64,000 nucleotides of DNA from Chloroflexota bacterium. GTDB lineage: Bacteria; Chloroflexota; Chloroflexia; Chloroflexales; Herpetosiphonaceae. The stretch covers positions 558,001 to 622,000 of the forward strand of contig JAIUOC010000001.1 of the NCBI GenBank assembly GCA_020161265.1, written 5' to 3'. The position numbers were made by a program, and so were the translations under genes. Below are positions 10,301 through 21,200 of the stretch, one piece after another; the first letter of the stretch is position 1, and every line of letters begins with the position of its first letter. The notes below the pieces were generated by a model. It saw only the letters and a program-made list of their open reading frames with translations, was not told the DNA's origin and did no database searches.

Positions 10301-11394
10301 AGCGTGGTTTCGCGCACTTGCGCCAAAAATTCGCGAAAGCTCAGCTGCGGCTGAACATCGCAACGCAGCAGCAGCATATTGACGAAAAAGCCGATCAAAT
10401 GCTCAATTTCAACCCGATCACGATTGGCAATTGGCGAGCCAACCACAAACTCTTGCTGTTGGCTATAGCGAGCCAGCACCAGCTGAAACGCCGCTAATAA
10501 CAGCATAAACATCGTGGCATGTTCGCGTTGGGCGAGGTGTTGCAACTGCTCAATTAATACCTGATCAACACGAAATGGCAAGGCTGCGCCACGACCAGTC
10601 TCGTGTTTTGGGCGTGGTCGATCGGTTGGTAAGGCCAAGGTGGGCAAGCGCCCAGCAAATTGGTTTTGCCAAAAGGCTAATTGTTCGGCCAAAATCTCGC
10701 CCTGCAAATATTCGCGCTGCCAATAACTAAAATCGGCATATTGCAATGTTGCTGGGGCTAAATCGAGCGCTTGACCCGCGAGCAAGGCACTATAGCAATG
10801 GCGTAATTCCTCAATAAAAATTGCCAGCGACCAGCCATCAAAAATCGCATGATGCAGATTGAGAATCAGCACATACTGCTGCTCGGCCAGCCAGAGCAAA
10901 CGCCCATACAACAATGGGCCTTGCGCCAAATTAAAACGATGGGCACTATCGATCAGTAATTGCTGTTCGATAATTGAGCGTTGTTCGATTGTTGATGCTT
11001 GTTCAATTGCTACCAAATAGCGTAGATCGACGATCGTTAAATCAAAATCATGTTTATCTGCAATCGCCTGAATCGGCTGATCGTTGAGCACTGGAAAGCT
11101 GGTACGCAGGCTCTCGTGGCGGGCGATCACCGCATCAAAGCTCTGTTGCAAGTATCCGACATGCAGCGGGCCATCAATCTGCACCGCAAACAAAATATTA
11201 TAGGCTGGATTGCCAGGCTCGAGCTGGTCGATAAACCACAAGCGTTCTTGGGCAAACGATAGCGGAACTGGCTGGTTGGCAGGCCGAGGCCGAATTTGGT
11301 TTGGCACGGCATGATCGATGCCTGCTTCTTCAAGCAAATAGGCCAGCAACTCAAGGTCATCGGTCGAAAAGCCTTGGGGCAAGGTTTGGGTCAT
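7318..11394 (-). CDS. NRPS4: C-A-T-TE terminal module
   Basis: A 1358-residue termination module. A short N-terminal helix (STDDLELLAYLLEEAGI) may be a docking acceptor. The condensation domain (~40-480) has HHAIFDG (181-187). The adenylation domain (~505-1000) has LFTSGSTGTPKG and QVKVRGYRIELGEIE. Specificity positions read by alignment to GrsA are D-I-W-E-L-T-A-D-D-K; the acidic Glu and two Asp suit a basic side chain such as diaminobutyrate, and NRPS1 has the same code. The carrier domain Ser is ~1055 in SSGGHSL. The thioesterase (~1110-1350) has GWSFG with Ser ~1185, Asp ~1212 and His ~1338. It releases the peptide by hydrolysis or cyclisation. The start overlaps the NRPS3 stop by 4 nt. 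Confidence 0.93.
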   Translation of the reverse strand: MTQTLPQGFSTDDLELLAYLLEEAGIDHAVPNQIRPRPANQPVPLSFAQERLWFIDQLEPGNPAYNILFAVQIDGPLHVGYLQQSFDAVIARHESLRTSFPVLNDQPIQAIADKHDFDLTIVDLRYLVAIEQASTIEQRSIIEQQLLIDSAHRFNLAQGPLLYGRLLWLAEQQYVLILNLHHAIFDGWSLAIFIEELRHCYSALLAGQALDLAPATLQYADFSYWQREYLQGEILAEQLAFWQNQFAGRLPTLALPTDRPRPKHETGRGAALPFRVDQVLIEQLQHLAQREHATMFMLLLAAFQLVLARYSQQQEFVVGSPIANRDRVEIEHLIGFFVNMLLLRCDVQPQLSFREFLAQVRETTLEAYAHQDLPFEQLVEVLQPDRGAGYGSLFQVMFVLQNTPKVNYEIADLQLRFLDTEAHGTKYDLTMTLTETATGLEGWFEYNTDLYDQATIQRMLGHYQQVLRVVAATPDQVLNTISVFDDQTQTALFKLSNQTQHDFGPAGFLERFAKQVAATPNATAVRDVDQRYSYQALQQRAMALAAQLQQHGVRQETLVPILLPRTSDVVVAVLGVFYAGAAYLPLDPAWPAQRIAQILQGFAIPALVCEPNLARWFAEHVQPLLEPHNQPQLIERWNDAATKPVAIQTHPQQLAYTLFTSGSTGTPKGVMIDQAGMLNHLLVMNQVLELQAHDVVAQTASQCFDISVWQMLSGLLVGATVAIIDDQTMRDPLALAQTQAEQQVTIFEPVPSLLQALLETLQTPAEQALLHRLRWVLPTGEALQPVQARQWFATYPQIPLLNAYGPAECADDVTLQRLDTAPSEGHSSMPIGKPVANMQVFVLDPNWQLLPLGAVGELYIGGIGVGRGYLNDPARTASAFVPNPFAGAGSRLYRTGDLVRQTADGALHFIGRADQQVKVRGYRIELGEIESVLAELSWLREAAVHPWQQQLVAYLVPAVDTPALLSLVQPALQQRLPSYMLPNQYLVLDQLPRNRNGKLDRQQLPAPNPANRGFQTTLVAPRNQTEADLAEIWADMLQLDVMSIDANFFSSGGHSLLATRVMLRTRQHYGHDLPLRMIFEAPTIREFATLLEQQQAGSALPNLLVPIKPHGSRTPLMCVHAIAGTVGCYSELATALDPSQPLYALQAPGIDGGTTHTKVEAIAQDYCQALRQLQPQGPYRLAGWSFGGLVALEMARQLQLAGEQVSMLSLIDSFLAEPTPDPLPLIQSFAADLFADVDRLAAQQIGWPAIVVLPAEQQLVALYQQAQRAGLIDSDLPFDLAQRLYAVFTSHAHAMQAYQPAAYLGEAQLLQAQANPAAARRWQAIIPNLHVQVIGGDHISILRQPHVHILANAIEQRT

Positions 11395-14300
11395 GATTGG
11401 CTTGTCCTTCCTGCGGCCTTTTGTTGCAAGGCCTGTTTGGTGCTGGCACTCATGCTTTTAATCTGTTGCAGTGCGGTGGCAATTTTATTGATTCGCTCTG
11501 CCTGAGCTTGATTCGCCAGCAAATGCTGGCTTAATTGGGCAATTGTTGGATAATCGAACAACATTCGAATACTTGTGCTTACTTGCAAAAGCTGTTGCAT
11601 GCGCGAGACAACTTGGGTGGCGTTGAGTGAATGGCCACCCATGCGGAAGAAATCGGCGTGAATATTATCAATTGACAAGCCCAAGGCCTCTTGCCACATA
11701 TCGGCGAGGGTTCGCTCGAGCGCTGTTTGCGGTGGGGCGGCCATTGGCTGAAGCGTAGGCAACGGGTTGGAATAGTGCTCCGCCGTCCAATGCCCAACCA
11801 ACTGAACAGCGCTAAGTGTGCTGGTAGGATGCTGCGCCATTTGGCGTAAAACCGCTTGGAAATCGGCGGCCAACGCTTCAATTGATTCAGCGGCGAACAA
11901 TTCGCTAGCATATTCCAGCGTCAATTGATAGCCAGTTGCAGCGGGCTGCACCAACAGCACCAAATCGGTTTTGCTGGCCTGAATTGGTGTAGCTAGGGCT
12001 TGGGCTGGCGCACCCAAAACTAAAGGCTGGCTGGGCGCGTTTTGCAACACCAACAAACTTTGAATCAGCGGAATCTGCGGTTGGTTGTTGCGCTCATGCG
12101 CCACGTTGGCCACAATCTGCTCGAATGGTAAGGCTTGGTGTTGGTATGCTTGTAAGGCAACCATGCGGGTTTGCTGCAATAGATCAAGCCACGTTTGCAC
12201 GGCAGTGCAATGCAGGCGCAAGGGCAAGATATTAATAAAAAAGCCAACGCAACGCTCAAATGCTGCATGCTCACGGCCAGCGCTGAGCGTGCCAATCAGC
12301 AGATCGCTGCGCTGAGTGCGTTGATAGAGCACAGTTGCCCATCCCGCCAGTAACAGCATAAACAAACTAGCATTATTGGCGTTGGCCAAGCCTTGTAATG
12401 CTTGGATAACCTGCTGATCAAGTTGATAGGTTTGGCTGCTGCCCAAGCCCTGCATGTGTGCCGAACGCGGATAATCGGTTGCCAAGGCTGGGAGCGGATC
12501 AAACAGGGCAAACTGGGTTTGCCAGTAGGTTTGCAATTGGGCGAGGCATGCCGAATCAAGCTGCTGGCGTTGCCAAGCCACAAAATCAAGGTAATCGTAG
12601 GCTTGGCTTGGCAGCTGAATTGGTTGGTTTTGCTCTAAGCTGGCATACAGCTGGCTTAATTCAGCCCACAGCACGCCCAACGACCAAGCATCAATAATGC
12701 TATGATGGATAACCACCAGCACGATGGCGTGATCGGGGTGTTGCGCCAAGCCGACTCGTAACAATGGAGCTTGCGTCAAATCGAATGGCCGATCAAGCGA
12801 ACTTAACATCCTGTCCAAGCTTGCATTTGGCAGAAGCTCAAGCTGCCAAACTGGCTTGAGCATAATCACTTGCTGCGGCATTCCCTCGATGAGCTGAATG
12901 CTGCTGCGTAATATTTCATGACGGTCGATAACCTGCAACCAGCTTTGTTCAAGCGCAACCGCATCAAGCTGAGCATCGATGCGCCATGCATGGATGACAT
13001 TGTAGGCGGTGTTTGGGCGTAATTGCTCGGCAAACCACAGGCGTTGTTGGCTAAACGAAAGCTGATGCAATTGCTTGGTACGCTGATAGAATTGAGGTTC
13101 AGCCTGAGCAAAGGTTTGCTGCTGCGGATCGATTAACCGCGCCCAGGCGGCCAAGCTTGGTTGCTCAAACAAGCTCGTAATCGAAAGCTGAAGCTGCCAC
13201 GTGTGCTCAATTCGTTTGAGCACTTGCATCGCATTGAGCGAATGACCACCAAGCTGCAAAAAATTGCTCTCACGCCCAAGCTGTTCCACACCCAAGATTT
13301 CGCGCCAGATTGTCGCCAAACGCTGTTCAGTCAGGCTTTGCAATGGTTGTTTAATCGGGGCATCAGGGCGTGGCAAGGCTGCCCGATCAAGCTTGCCATT
13401 GGGTGTTAATGGTAATTCGGCCAGCTGTACCCAAAAACTTGGCAGCATATAGCTTGGCACATGGTGGGCTAAGCTTGCGCGTAAGGCTTCGCAATCGATT
13501 GGCTGATTAGCAACCAAATAGGCGGTCAACTGCGGATCATCAGCAACCAGCGTAATTGGCTGAACCACAACCGCTTGCAATGGTGCTAAGCGCAGAATCT
13601 GGGCCTCAATCTCACCAAGCTCGATTCGAAAGCCACGAATTTTGACCTGCTGATCGTTACGCCCTAGGTAACAAAGCTCATTTGCCGCATTCCAATGAGC
13701 CAAATCACCAGTTTTATACATTCGTTCGCCAGGCGTGGTAGCCCACGGATTAGGCAAAAAACGTTCGGCAGTTAAATCGGGGCGTTGCAAATAGCCTTGC
13801 GCCACTCCCAGCCCAGCAATAAATAATTCGCCAACATCCTCAGCTGCAATAGGTTGATACTGGGCATCGAGGATAACGCTGGTCGTGCCAGTAAGCGGCT
13901 GGCCAATCGCTGGTGGCTGGCTGGCAGTGCGCTCAACGAGTTGGTAGGTGGCATAGGTCGTGGCCTCGGTTGGCCCATATAAATTGAATACGCGCTGGAT
14001 GTTTGGCTGCTGATAGAGTTGCTGCGCTAATCGCAAGCTCAGCGGCTCACCAGCAAGATTCACCGTGAGCACGCTAGATGGAAGTGCCTTATGTTGCAAC
14101 AACGTTTGCAGCGCTGACGGCACGCTATTGATCAAACGAATCGGGTGCTGCGAGTGAAACAGCGCTGGATCAAGCAGATTTTCCACCAGCACCAACGTAC
14201 CGCCACTAATTAATGGCAGAAAGATCTCAAAAATTGAAAGATCAAAGTTGATCGAGGTTGCTGCTAAAATTCCAGCGCGTTCGGCTGCGCTAAACGTGGT

Positions 14301-14831
14301 TTCAGCCCATGCTAAAAAGGTGAGTGCATTGGCATGGCTAATCAGCACACCCTTGGGTTGTCCGGTTGATCCAGAGGTATAGATGATATAGGCAGGAATT
14401 TGGCTATGATAGCTGAGTTCGCGCCACGCCAAATTCCTCGACCAAGGCTGATCAATCAACATACCCTCAATAGTGTTCAGGGGCAAACCTGCTTGGCATG
14501 CCGTTTCGCTGACCACCAGCATGGCCTTAGCATCGGCCAGCATAAATTGCAACCGCGCGGTTGGATAGGCCGGATCAAGCGGCAGATAGGTCGCGCCAGC
14601 CTTGAGAATCGCCAGCATCCACACGATGAGCTGTGGCGTGCGGCGCAAACAAATGCCCACAACGCTGCTTGGTTGCACGCCCATGTGTTGCAAATAGGCC
14701 GCTGCTTGGTTGGATTGCTGCTCAAGCTCAGCAAACGTTAAGCCATGACCTGCGGGCGTTTGCACCGCCCAAGCGGCAGGCGTTTGGTTGGCTTGAACCG
14801 TCACCAGTTGGGTAATATTCGCATAGCTCAT
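11391..14831 (-). CDS. NRPS3: A-T-C-T protein
   Basis: 1146 residues. The adenylation domain starts almost at the N-terminus (1-490), with YTSGSTGQPKG (151-161) and QVKIRGFRIELGEIE (395-409). Specificity residues read D-L-F-N-N-A-L-T-Y-K, a pattern remembered for Ala (possibly Gly). The carrier Ser is 531 in LGGHS. The condensation domain (~582-1010) has HHSIIDA (709-715), where the usual last Gly is Ala. A second carrier Ser is ~1068 in MGGHS, and a Gln/Lys-rich C-terminal helix may be a docking tail. There is no condensation domain ahead of the A domain and no A domain for the second carrier. Such a layout fits an initiation unit or one needing in-trans loading. ATGA overlap with NRPS2. Confidence 0.92.
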   Translation of the reverse strand: MSYANITQLVTVQANQTPAAWAVQTPAGHGLTFAELEQQSNQAAAYLQHMGVQPSSVVGICLRRTPQLIVWMLAILKAGATYLPLDPAYPTARLQFMLADAKAMLVVSETACQAGLPLNTIEGMLIDQPWSRNLAWRELSYHSQIPAYIIYTSGSTGQPKGVLISHANALTFLAWAETTFSAAERAGILAATSINFDLSIFEIFLPLISGGTLVLVENLLDPALFHSQHPIRLINSVPSALQTLLQHKALPSSVLTVNLAGEPLSLRLAQQLYQQPNIQRVFNLYGPTEATTYATYQLVERTASQPPAIGQPLTGTTSVILDAQYQPIAAEDVGELFIAGLGVAQGYLQRPDLTAERFLPNPWATTPGERMYKTGDLAHWNAANELCYLGRNDQQVKIRGFRIELGEIEAQILRLAPLQAVVVQPITLVADDPQLTAYLVANQPIDCEALRASLAHHVPSYMLPSFWVQLAELPLTPNGKLDRAALPRPDAPIKQPLQSLTEQRLATIWREILGVEQLGRESNFLQLGGHSLNAMQVLKRIEHTWQLQLSITSLFEQPSLAAWARLIDPQQQTFAQAEPQFYQRTKQLHQLSFSQQRLWFAEQLRPNTAYNVIHAWRIDAQLDAVALEQSWLQVIDRHEILRSSIQLIEGMPQQVIMLKPVWQLELLPNASLDRMLSSLDRPFDLTQAPLLRVGLAQHPDHAIVLVVIHHSIIDAWSLGVLWAELSQLYASLEQNQPIQLPSQAYDYLDFVAWQRQQLDSACLAQLQTYWQTQFALFDPLPALATDYPRSAHMQGLGSSQTYQLDQQVIQALQGLANANNASLFMLLLAGWATVLYQRTQRSDLLIGTLSAGREHAAFERCVGFFINILPLRLHCTAVQTWLDLLQQTRMVALQAYQHQALPFEQIVANVAHERNNQPQIPLIQSLLVLQNAPSQPLVLGAPAQALATPIQASKTDLVLLVQPAATGYQLTLEYASELFAAESIEALAADFQAVLRQMAQHPTSTLSAVQLVGHWTAEHYSNPLPTLQPMAAPPQTALERTLADMWQEALGLSIDNIHADFFRMGGHSLNATQVVSRMQQLLQVSTSIRMLFDYPTIAQLSQHLLANQAQAERINKIATALQQIKSMSASTKQALQQKAAGRTSQS

Positions 14832-17800
14832 TCGCCGACCGTCCGTTCTTGGCGCTTGGATGCTAAGGCTTGTTGGCGCTGCTCAGGTGTAGCTTGCTTA
14901 ATTTTTTGCACCAACTCGGCAATTTTGGCAGTTTGGCCAGGCTTGGTTTCTTGTTGTAATAGGGCTTGTTCAACGCCGCGAATGGTTGGTTGGGCAAATA
15001 GGCTGCGCAAACTCAGATTGACCCGTAATAATTCGCGAATGCGGGTTAGCACCAAAACCGCATTCAACGAATTACCGCCAACCTCGAAAAAGTTTTGATC
15101 AATGCTGGCAATTGGTTGCTGCAAAATCTCATGCCAAATTGCTGCAATCAGCGCTTGAATTGGATTACTCGGAGCAATACTTGGTGCTTGCTCAAACGTT
15201 ACGTCAAATTCTGCTAGCAAACGGGCATAATCGCGCTTGCCATTGTTGGTAAGCGGCAAGCGTTCACACAGCAGCCAGAGATTGGGTTGTAGATAATGGG
15301 GCAGCTCAAGAGCCAGCGCTTGGCGCAGTTGTTCAATGCTAAGCGCTGGCTGATTTGGCACAACCCAAACTACTAAGCGCTCGTGTTGATCAAGTTTTTG
15401 CACAAACGCCCAGCAATCGGCAACTCCTACTTGGCGACAAATCGCTTGTTCAAGTTCGCCCAGCTCAATCCGAAAGCCGCGCACTTTGACTTGCTGATCG
15501 CTACGCCCAAGGTATTCTAGCTCGCCAAATTGATTAATCCGAGCCAAATCGCCGCTGCGGTAGAGCCGTGCCCCAGTGCTTGACCATGGATCAGGTACAA
15601 AGCGTTGGGCCGTCAACGCCGCTTGCTTGAGGTAGCCCCGCGCCAAACCTGTCCCGCCCACATAGATCTCGCCGACTGCACCTTGAGGCACAAGTTGGCC
15701 ATGTTGATCGAGCAGATATATGGTTAAATCGGCGATTGGCTGGCCGATTAGACTGGCTTTTGCCTCGATCAAGTCATCAAGCTCCAGCCAACGCTCAGTT
15801 ACATGCACCGTAGTTTCGGTGATGCCATACATATTGAGCAGTTGCGGCGCGGGCGCAGGATAGGCTTGATACCAAGCGGCGAGGCTGGCCAGATCAAGCG
15901 CCTCGCCACCAAAGATGATCAAGCGCAGCGCCAAATTCGCTGCCACCGCTGGCGTGAGTTGGGGCAATAGTTGACGAAAAGCCGAGGGCGTTTGATTAAG
16001 CACAGTTACCGATTCGTCTGCCAACAATTGGCTGAACGCTTCGGGTGAGCGAGTTGTGGTACTTGGCACAACCACTAAACGTCCGCCATACAGCAATGCC
16101 CCCCAAATTTCCCAAACTGAGAAATCAAAGGCATATGAATGGAATAAGCTCCAAACATCATTGGCACTGGGTTTAATCGTAGTAACTGTTGCCGCGAATA
16201 AGCGCAACACATTGGCATGGCTCAACAACGTGCCTTTGGGTTGACCAGTTGAGCCAGAGGTATAAATGATATAGGCAAGTTGATCGGGATGGATAGTTGG
16301 CAAGAGTGATTGATTGTGAATTGGAAGTTGATCAAGGTTGAGAATGGTGGTTGATTGTGAATCAATATTGTGCAACAGACTATTTTGAGTAACAATTAAA
16401 TTAACGTGGGCATCGGCCAGCATCCATTCGATTCGGCTGGTGGGCAACTGAGGATCGAGCGGCAGATAGGCTGCTCCAGCCTTGAGAATCCCCAAAATGC
16501 CGATGATTAATTGCAGCGAACGCTCACACAACAAGCCGATTGGTTGTTCAGGTTGTACACCTTGGGCCAATAGCGCATAGGCCAATTGATTGGCAGCTTC
16601 GGCCAATTGTTGATAGCTGATCGCTTGCTCGGCATAACTCAGGGCAATTGCCTGGGGTGTTGCCAGTGCTTGTTGAGTAAAATGCGCAACTAAACTGCTG
16701 TTGATCGGGTAAACTTGCCGATTTGAATTCAGCAGATTGAGCATAGTGGCCTGTTCAGGTTGCTGCAATAATTTCAGCTGAGCGATTGGGGTATCTGGTT
16801 CTGCCAACAACTGCGCCAAGAATTGGCCATAGTGCGCGGCAAATTGGCTGGCAAACTGCTGCGATAGCTGTTGTGGATCATAATTCAGCTCGCCCGTAAT
16901 CTGCCCCGCTTGCTCAAACAAGATTAGGCTAAGCGGAAATTGCGGTGCTTGTTGGGCAAAGGCATAGGGTTTGATCACCAGATTTGGGGCTTCGAGCTGG
17001 CCGGTTGGCATATTTTGCAAGGCAAATAGCGCTTGAAATAGGGGTTGTTGATCAAGTTTGCGCTCAGGCTGCAAGGCTTCAACCAGCAATTCAAACGGCA
17101 ATTCTTGGTGGGCATAGGCTGCCAAGCTAGTTTGGCGTACCCGCTCCAACAATTGGCGAAAGCTGGGTTGGCCACTTAAATCGGCTCGTAGCACTAAACT
17201 ATTGATAAAACAACCGATTAAAGGCTCAGCTTCAGGCCGCAAACGCCCAGCAATCGGCGAACCAACCGCAAAATCGTGTTGCTGCGTATAACGGCTTAAC
17301 AGTGCAAAACAGCCCGCCAACAAGCTCATAAACATGGTCGTGCCATGAGTTTGGTTCAAGCTGGTTAAGCGTTCGACCAAGGCGCGATCAAGTTGGACAG
17401 GAATGCTCGTTAACACCGTTTGGGCGGGCTTTTGGGCTTCGTAAGGCAACGCCAAATTAGGCAAATCGGCCAACTGTTGTCGCCAGTACGTCAGCAATTG
17501 CTCTAACATAGTGCCCTGTAATTGTTGGCGCTGCCAGACCGCTAAATCACGATATTGCACTGGTAAGGCTGGCAGCTGATGCGGTTGTTGGTTTAATGTT
17601 GCTCGATAGATGTGGGCTAGCTCGTCGATCATGATCCCAATCGACCAGCCATCGCTAATCCAATGGTGTTGTACAACTAAGAGAATATGTTGTCTTTCTG
17701 CTAAGCAGACTAAAACGCAACGCAGCGATGGCGCAATTGTGAGATCAAACGGTGCTTCAAAGGCGGCCAATAACACGTGCTGGCATTCGGCCGCAGGATC

Positions 17801-18265
17801 GTTGGCCGAATGCAAATCATAAAAAGCCCAAGGCAACTGCCAATTGGCGGCGACCTGTTGCAATGGCTGGCCATCCTGCCACAGCACATGGCTGCGTAAA
17901 ATGGTATGGCGTTCGATCAGTTGCTCGAAACTCAGGCGCAAGACTTCACGATCTAACTCGCCGTTGAGTTCAATCGCTGCCGGAAGATGATAAGCCGTGC
18001 TAGTTGGGGCAAATTCATACAAAAACCACAACCGTTGCTGGGCAAAGCTTAGCGCCACAGGCTGATCATCTTCGAGCCTTGGAATCGGTGCAAATAGATT
18101 GGGCTGAGTTCGCGCCAAAAATTGGCATAGCTCAGCCTTATGCTGGCGTAATTGGCTTAATAGTTGCTCACTCAGTGCGCCTGGCGGGGCATCGTAGCAT
18201 AAACGCTCGCCTTCAAGCCAAATCCGAATATCGGCTGCCCGTAATTGGGCCAACAATTGCCACAT
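14828..18265 (-). CDS. NRPS2: docking-C-A-T module, predicted threonine
   Basis: 1145 residues. Residues 1-50 resemble a TubC-type docking domain (LLAQLRAADIRIWLEGERL and a following helix). The condensation domain (~68-500) has HHWISDG (200-206). The adenylation domain has YTSGSTGQPKG, and its ten specificity residues read D-F-W-N-I-G-M-V-H-K, the classical threonine code. The carrier Ser is ~1066 in VGGNS. The C-terminal tail (AELVQKIKQATPEQRQQAL) is a charged helix much like the NRPS3 tail, suggesting equivalent docking donors. AAGGAG precedes the ATG; the gene starts 2 nt after the NRPS1 stop, so the two are translated as one operon. Confidence 0.93.
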   Translation of the reverse strand: MWQLLAQLRAADIRIWLEGERLCYDAPPGALSEQLLSQLRQHKAELCQFLARTQPNLFAPIPRLEDDQPVALSFAQQRLWFLYEFAPTSTAYHLPAAIELNGELDREVLRLSFEQLIERHTILRSHVLWQDGQPLQQVAANWQLPWAFYDLHSANDPAAECQHVLLAAFEAPFDLTIAPSLRCVLVCLAERQHILLVVQHHWISDGWSIGIMIDELAHIYRATLNQQPHQLPALPVQYRDLAVWQRQQLQGTMLEQLLTYWRQQLADLPNLALPYEAQKPAQTVLTSIPVQLDRALVERLTSLNQTHGTTMFMSLLAGCFALLSRYTQQHDFAVGSPIAGRLRPEAEPLIGCFINSLVLRADLSGQPSFRQLLERVRQTSLAAYAHQELPFELLVEALQPERKLDQQPLFQALFALQNMPTGQLEAPNLVIKPYAFAQQAPQFPLSLILFEQAGQITGELNYDPQQLSQQFASQFAAHYGQFLAQLLAEPDTPIAQLKLLQQPEQATMLNLLNSNRQVYPINSSLVAHFTQQALATPQAIALSYAEQAISYQQLAEAANQLAYALLAQGVQPEQPIGLLCERSLQLIIGILGILKAGAAYLPLDPQLPTSRIEWMLADAHVNLIVTQNSLLHNIDSQSTTILNLDQLPIHNQSLLPTIHPDQLAYIIYTSGSTGQPKGTLLSHANVLRLFAATVTTIKPSANDVWSLFHSYAFDFSVWEIWGALLYGGRLVVVPSTTTRSPEAFSQLLADESVTVLNQTPSAFRQLLPQLTPAVAANLALRLIIFGGEALDLASLAAWYQAYPAPAPQLLNMYGITETTVHVTERWLELDDLIEAKASLIGQPIADLTIYLLDQHGQLVPQGAVGEIYVGGTGLARGYLKQAALTAQRFVPDPWSSTGARLYRSGDLARINQFGELEYLGRSDQQVKVRGFRIELGELEQAICRQVGVADCWAFVQKLDQHERLVVWVVPNQPALSIEQLRQALALELPHYLQPNLWLLCERLPLTNNGKRDYARLLAEFDVTFEQAPSIAPSNPIQALIAAIWHEILQQPIASIDQNFFEVGGNSLNAVLVLTRIRELLRVNLSLRSLFAQPTIRGVEQALLQQETKPGQTAKIAELVQKIKQATPEQRQQALASKRQERTVGE

Positions 18266-18267
18266 GA

Positions 18268-21200
18268 TTAAATTGCTCCTTGTTCGCGGGCTTGAGCTGG
18301 AGCTTGATTAGCCTGTTGCGCCCAGCGTAGGAGATCAAGCACATGAGCCAGTTGTTCAATCGTCGGAGCCTCAAATACGCTGCGAATCGGCAAATCAAGC
18401 TGCCAATGCTGACGAATTTGGCTGACCAGGCGGGTTGCCAACAATGAATGACCACCAAGTTCAAAGAAATTTTGGTTGATGCCAATCTGCTCGCGTTGCA
18501 AGATTGCCGCCCAAAGCTCGGCTAATTTGGCTTGATCAGCGTTTTGGGGAGCAATAATCAGCTGCTCAGCGGCTTGTAGCTCGGGAATTGGCAGGCGCTG
18601 ACGGTCTAATTTGCCATTGGCATTGAGCGGCAATTGGCTCAACCAACAATAGCCGCTTGGTTGCAGATAATGCGGCAACCGCGCTTGAACAAAATCACGC
18701 AGCGTTTGATCGGATACTGGTTCAGCTTTCGCCACCAGATAGGCAATCAAACGTGCTTGCTCAGCTGCGCCAACCACAGCAACCGCGACCGAATGCAGCG
18801 CCGGATGCTGCAATAAACAGGCTTCAATCTCGCCTAGCTCAATTCGGAAGCCACGAATTTTGACTTGCTGATCGCTACGCCCAAGGAAGCTCAACACACC
18901 TGCTTGGTTGTAACGCGCTAAATCGCCAGTGCGATACATTCGCGCCCCTGGCTCGCCCCAAGGATCGGGCAAAAACAGGCTAGCGGTGCGTTGGGGATCG
19001 GCCAAATAACCCCGACCAACCGCAATTCCAGCGATATATAACCCGCCCGCCACACCAATCGGCACTGGCCGCAAGCTGGCATCAAGCACATACGCTCGCA
19101 CATTGGCTACTGGTCGGCCAATTGGAATGGCGTTTTGAGGTAGCTCAGCCGCACTCATAATCGGCCAAAGCGTCACATCGTCGGCGCATTCAGCCGGACC
19201 ATAGGCATTCAGCAAGGGAATATAAGGATAGTGGGCAAACCATTGTTGGGCCAGCTCACGCGGCAAATGTTCGCCTGTTGGTAGCACCCAACGCAAATCA
19301 GCCAAACTAGGGGTTTGCTCAAGGCTAGCGATCGTTTCGAGCAGGGCTTGAATCAGGCTTGGCACTGGCTCGAAGATAGAGACGTTGGCCGCTGCCAATT
19401 CAGCCAACAAGGCTCGCGGGTCGCGCATCGTTTGATCATCGATGATCTGCATACGAGCGCCAACCACCAGCGCCGTCAGCAACTGCCAGACCGAAATATC
19501 AAACGATTGGGCGGCACTTTGGGCAATACAATCGGTTTGGGTTAGCGCCAAACGCTCGATCATTACGTCAATATGATTCAGCATGCCTGCATGGTCGATC
19601 ATCACGCCCTTGGGTGTGCCAGTCGAGCCAGAGGTAAACAGCACATAGGCTAAATCACGATCATGCAGTTGGGCAAAGTCGGATGCAGGTTGCTCATAGC
19701 CCAACGCCTGAGCCAAATCAAGCTGTTGTGGATGCGCTTCAGCTAAGGCATCAGTCAATAACCAATCGACATGCTGAGCAAGTTGCTGTTGGCGCTGCAC
19801 TGGATGCTGAGGATCAATCGGCAAATACACCGCGCCCAATTGCAAGATCGCCAACAACGCTGCGACAAACTGCGGGTTGCGCTCAGCTCGTAGGCCGATA
19901 ATTTGCTGGCGTTGTACTCCGTGATCGCGCAAATAGCCGGCAATTGTTTGGCTGGCCTGCGCCAAATCGAAGTAACTCCAGCGTTGCTCACGCCATGCAA
20001 CGGCGATGCTGGTAGGCTGCGTCGTCACATGGTGGTAAAAACGTTCAAACAACGAACTCGTTTGGCGCGGTGCTGCGGTTGTATTCCAATCAGCCAAGGC
20101 TTGGATTTCGCTTGGATGTACAATCTTGAGTTGACCAAGCCTTGCCTTAGGCTGAACCATGATTGCAGCAAGACTCAATTGGAGATAATCGAGCATGCGC
20201 TGGCTGGTAAGCTGGTTGATATAGCCGTGTTCATACATCAACTTAAAGGCCAACCCATCACCAGGCACAGCAACCAGCGTCAAAGGATAGTTGGTTTGCT
20301 CGCGCGAAGGCACCAAACGTAACTCTAAATCGCTCAAACCAGTTAAATCACTACTGCTCACTGGATAGTTTTCAAAGACCAAGATACTTTCAAACAACGG
20401 GCTATTGCGTGGCAGTTCGCTGCATGCCTGAATTTCAATGAGCGAACTGGCCTCGTAACTGCGCACAGCGCTCTCTTGAGCCTGCAAGGCTTGCAACCAA
20501 TCCACCACTGGCTGCTGCAAATCAAGCTTGATTCTGGTGGGCAGCGTATTCACGAACATCCCGACAATCTGCTCAACTCCCGCCAAATCGGTTGGGCGGC
20601 CAGCCGTCGTTGTACCAAACACGATATCAGTTTGATGACTGTAGCGTGCCAAAACCAAGGCCCACGCTGCTTGTAAGAGGCTATTCACGGTTAGGCCATG
20701 ATCGCGGGCAAACTGTTGAAGCTGCCGAGTTATCGCAGGATCAAGCTGGAGCCAACTCGTGCCATAGTGCCGTTCATGATGCTTAGCGCCAACCCGTTCA
20801 AGCGCCAAGCTCGTTGGCGCAGTAAAACCGCGCAATAATTCGCGCCAAAATGTCGGAGCTTGTTGATCATTATGTTGAGCCAGCCACTGAATGTAGCGTT
20901 GATAAGGAATTTCTGGGGCAAGCTCCAGTGGTTGCTGGTTGATTTCAGCCTGATAATAGCGAAACAATGTATCAAGAATCAGTGGCAAGCTCCAACCGTC
21001 GATGATCAAATGATGATTCGTCCAGATACAGCAATAGCGTTGCGGCGCACGCTCGAACAAGGCCACGCGCATCAACGGCGCTTGGGTTGGCTCAAAACCG
21101 CAGATACGATCAGCCTGCAAATAGGCTTCAAGCACCTGTTCTTGTTCAAAGCTATGCGTGGGTAACTGTTGATAATCGATCGTAATTGCAGCTTGGCGTA

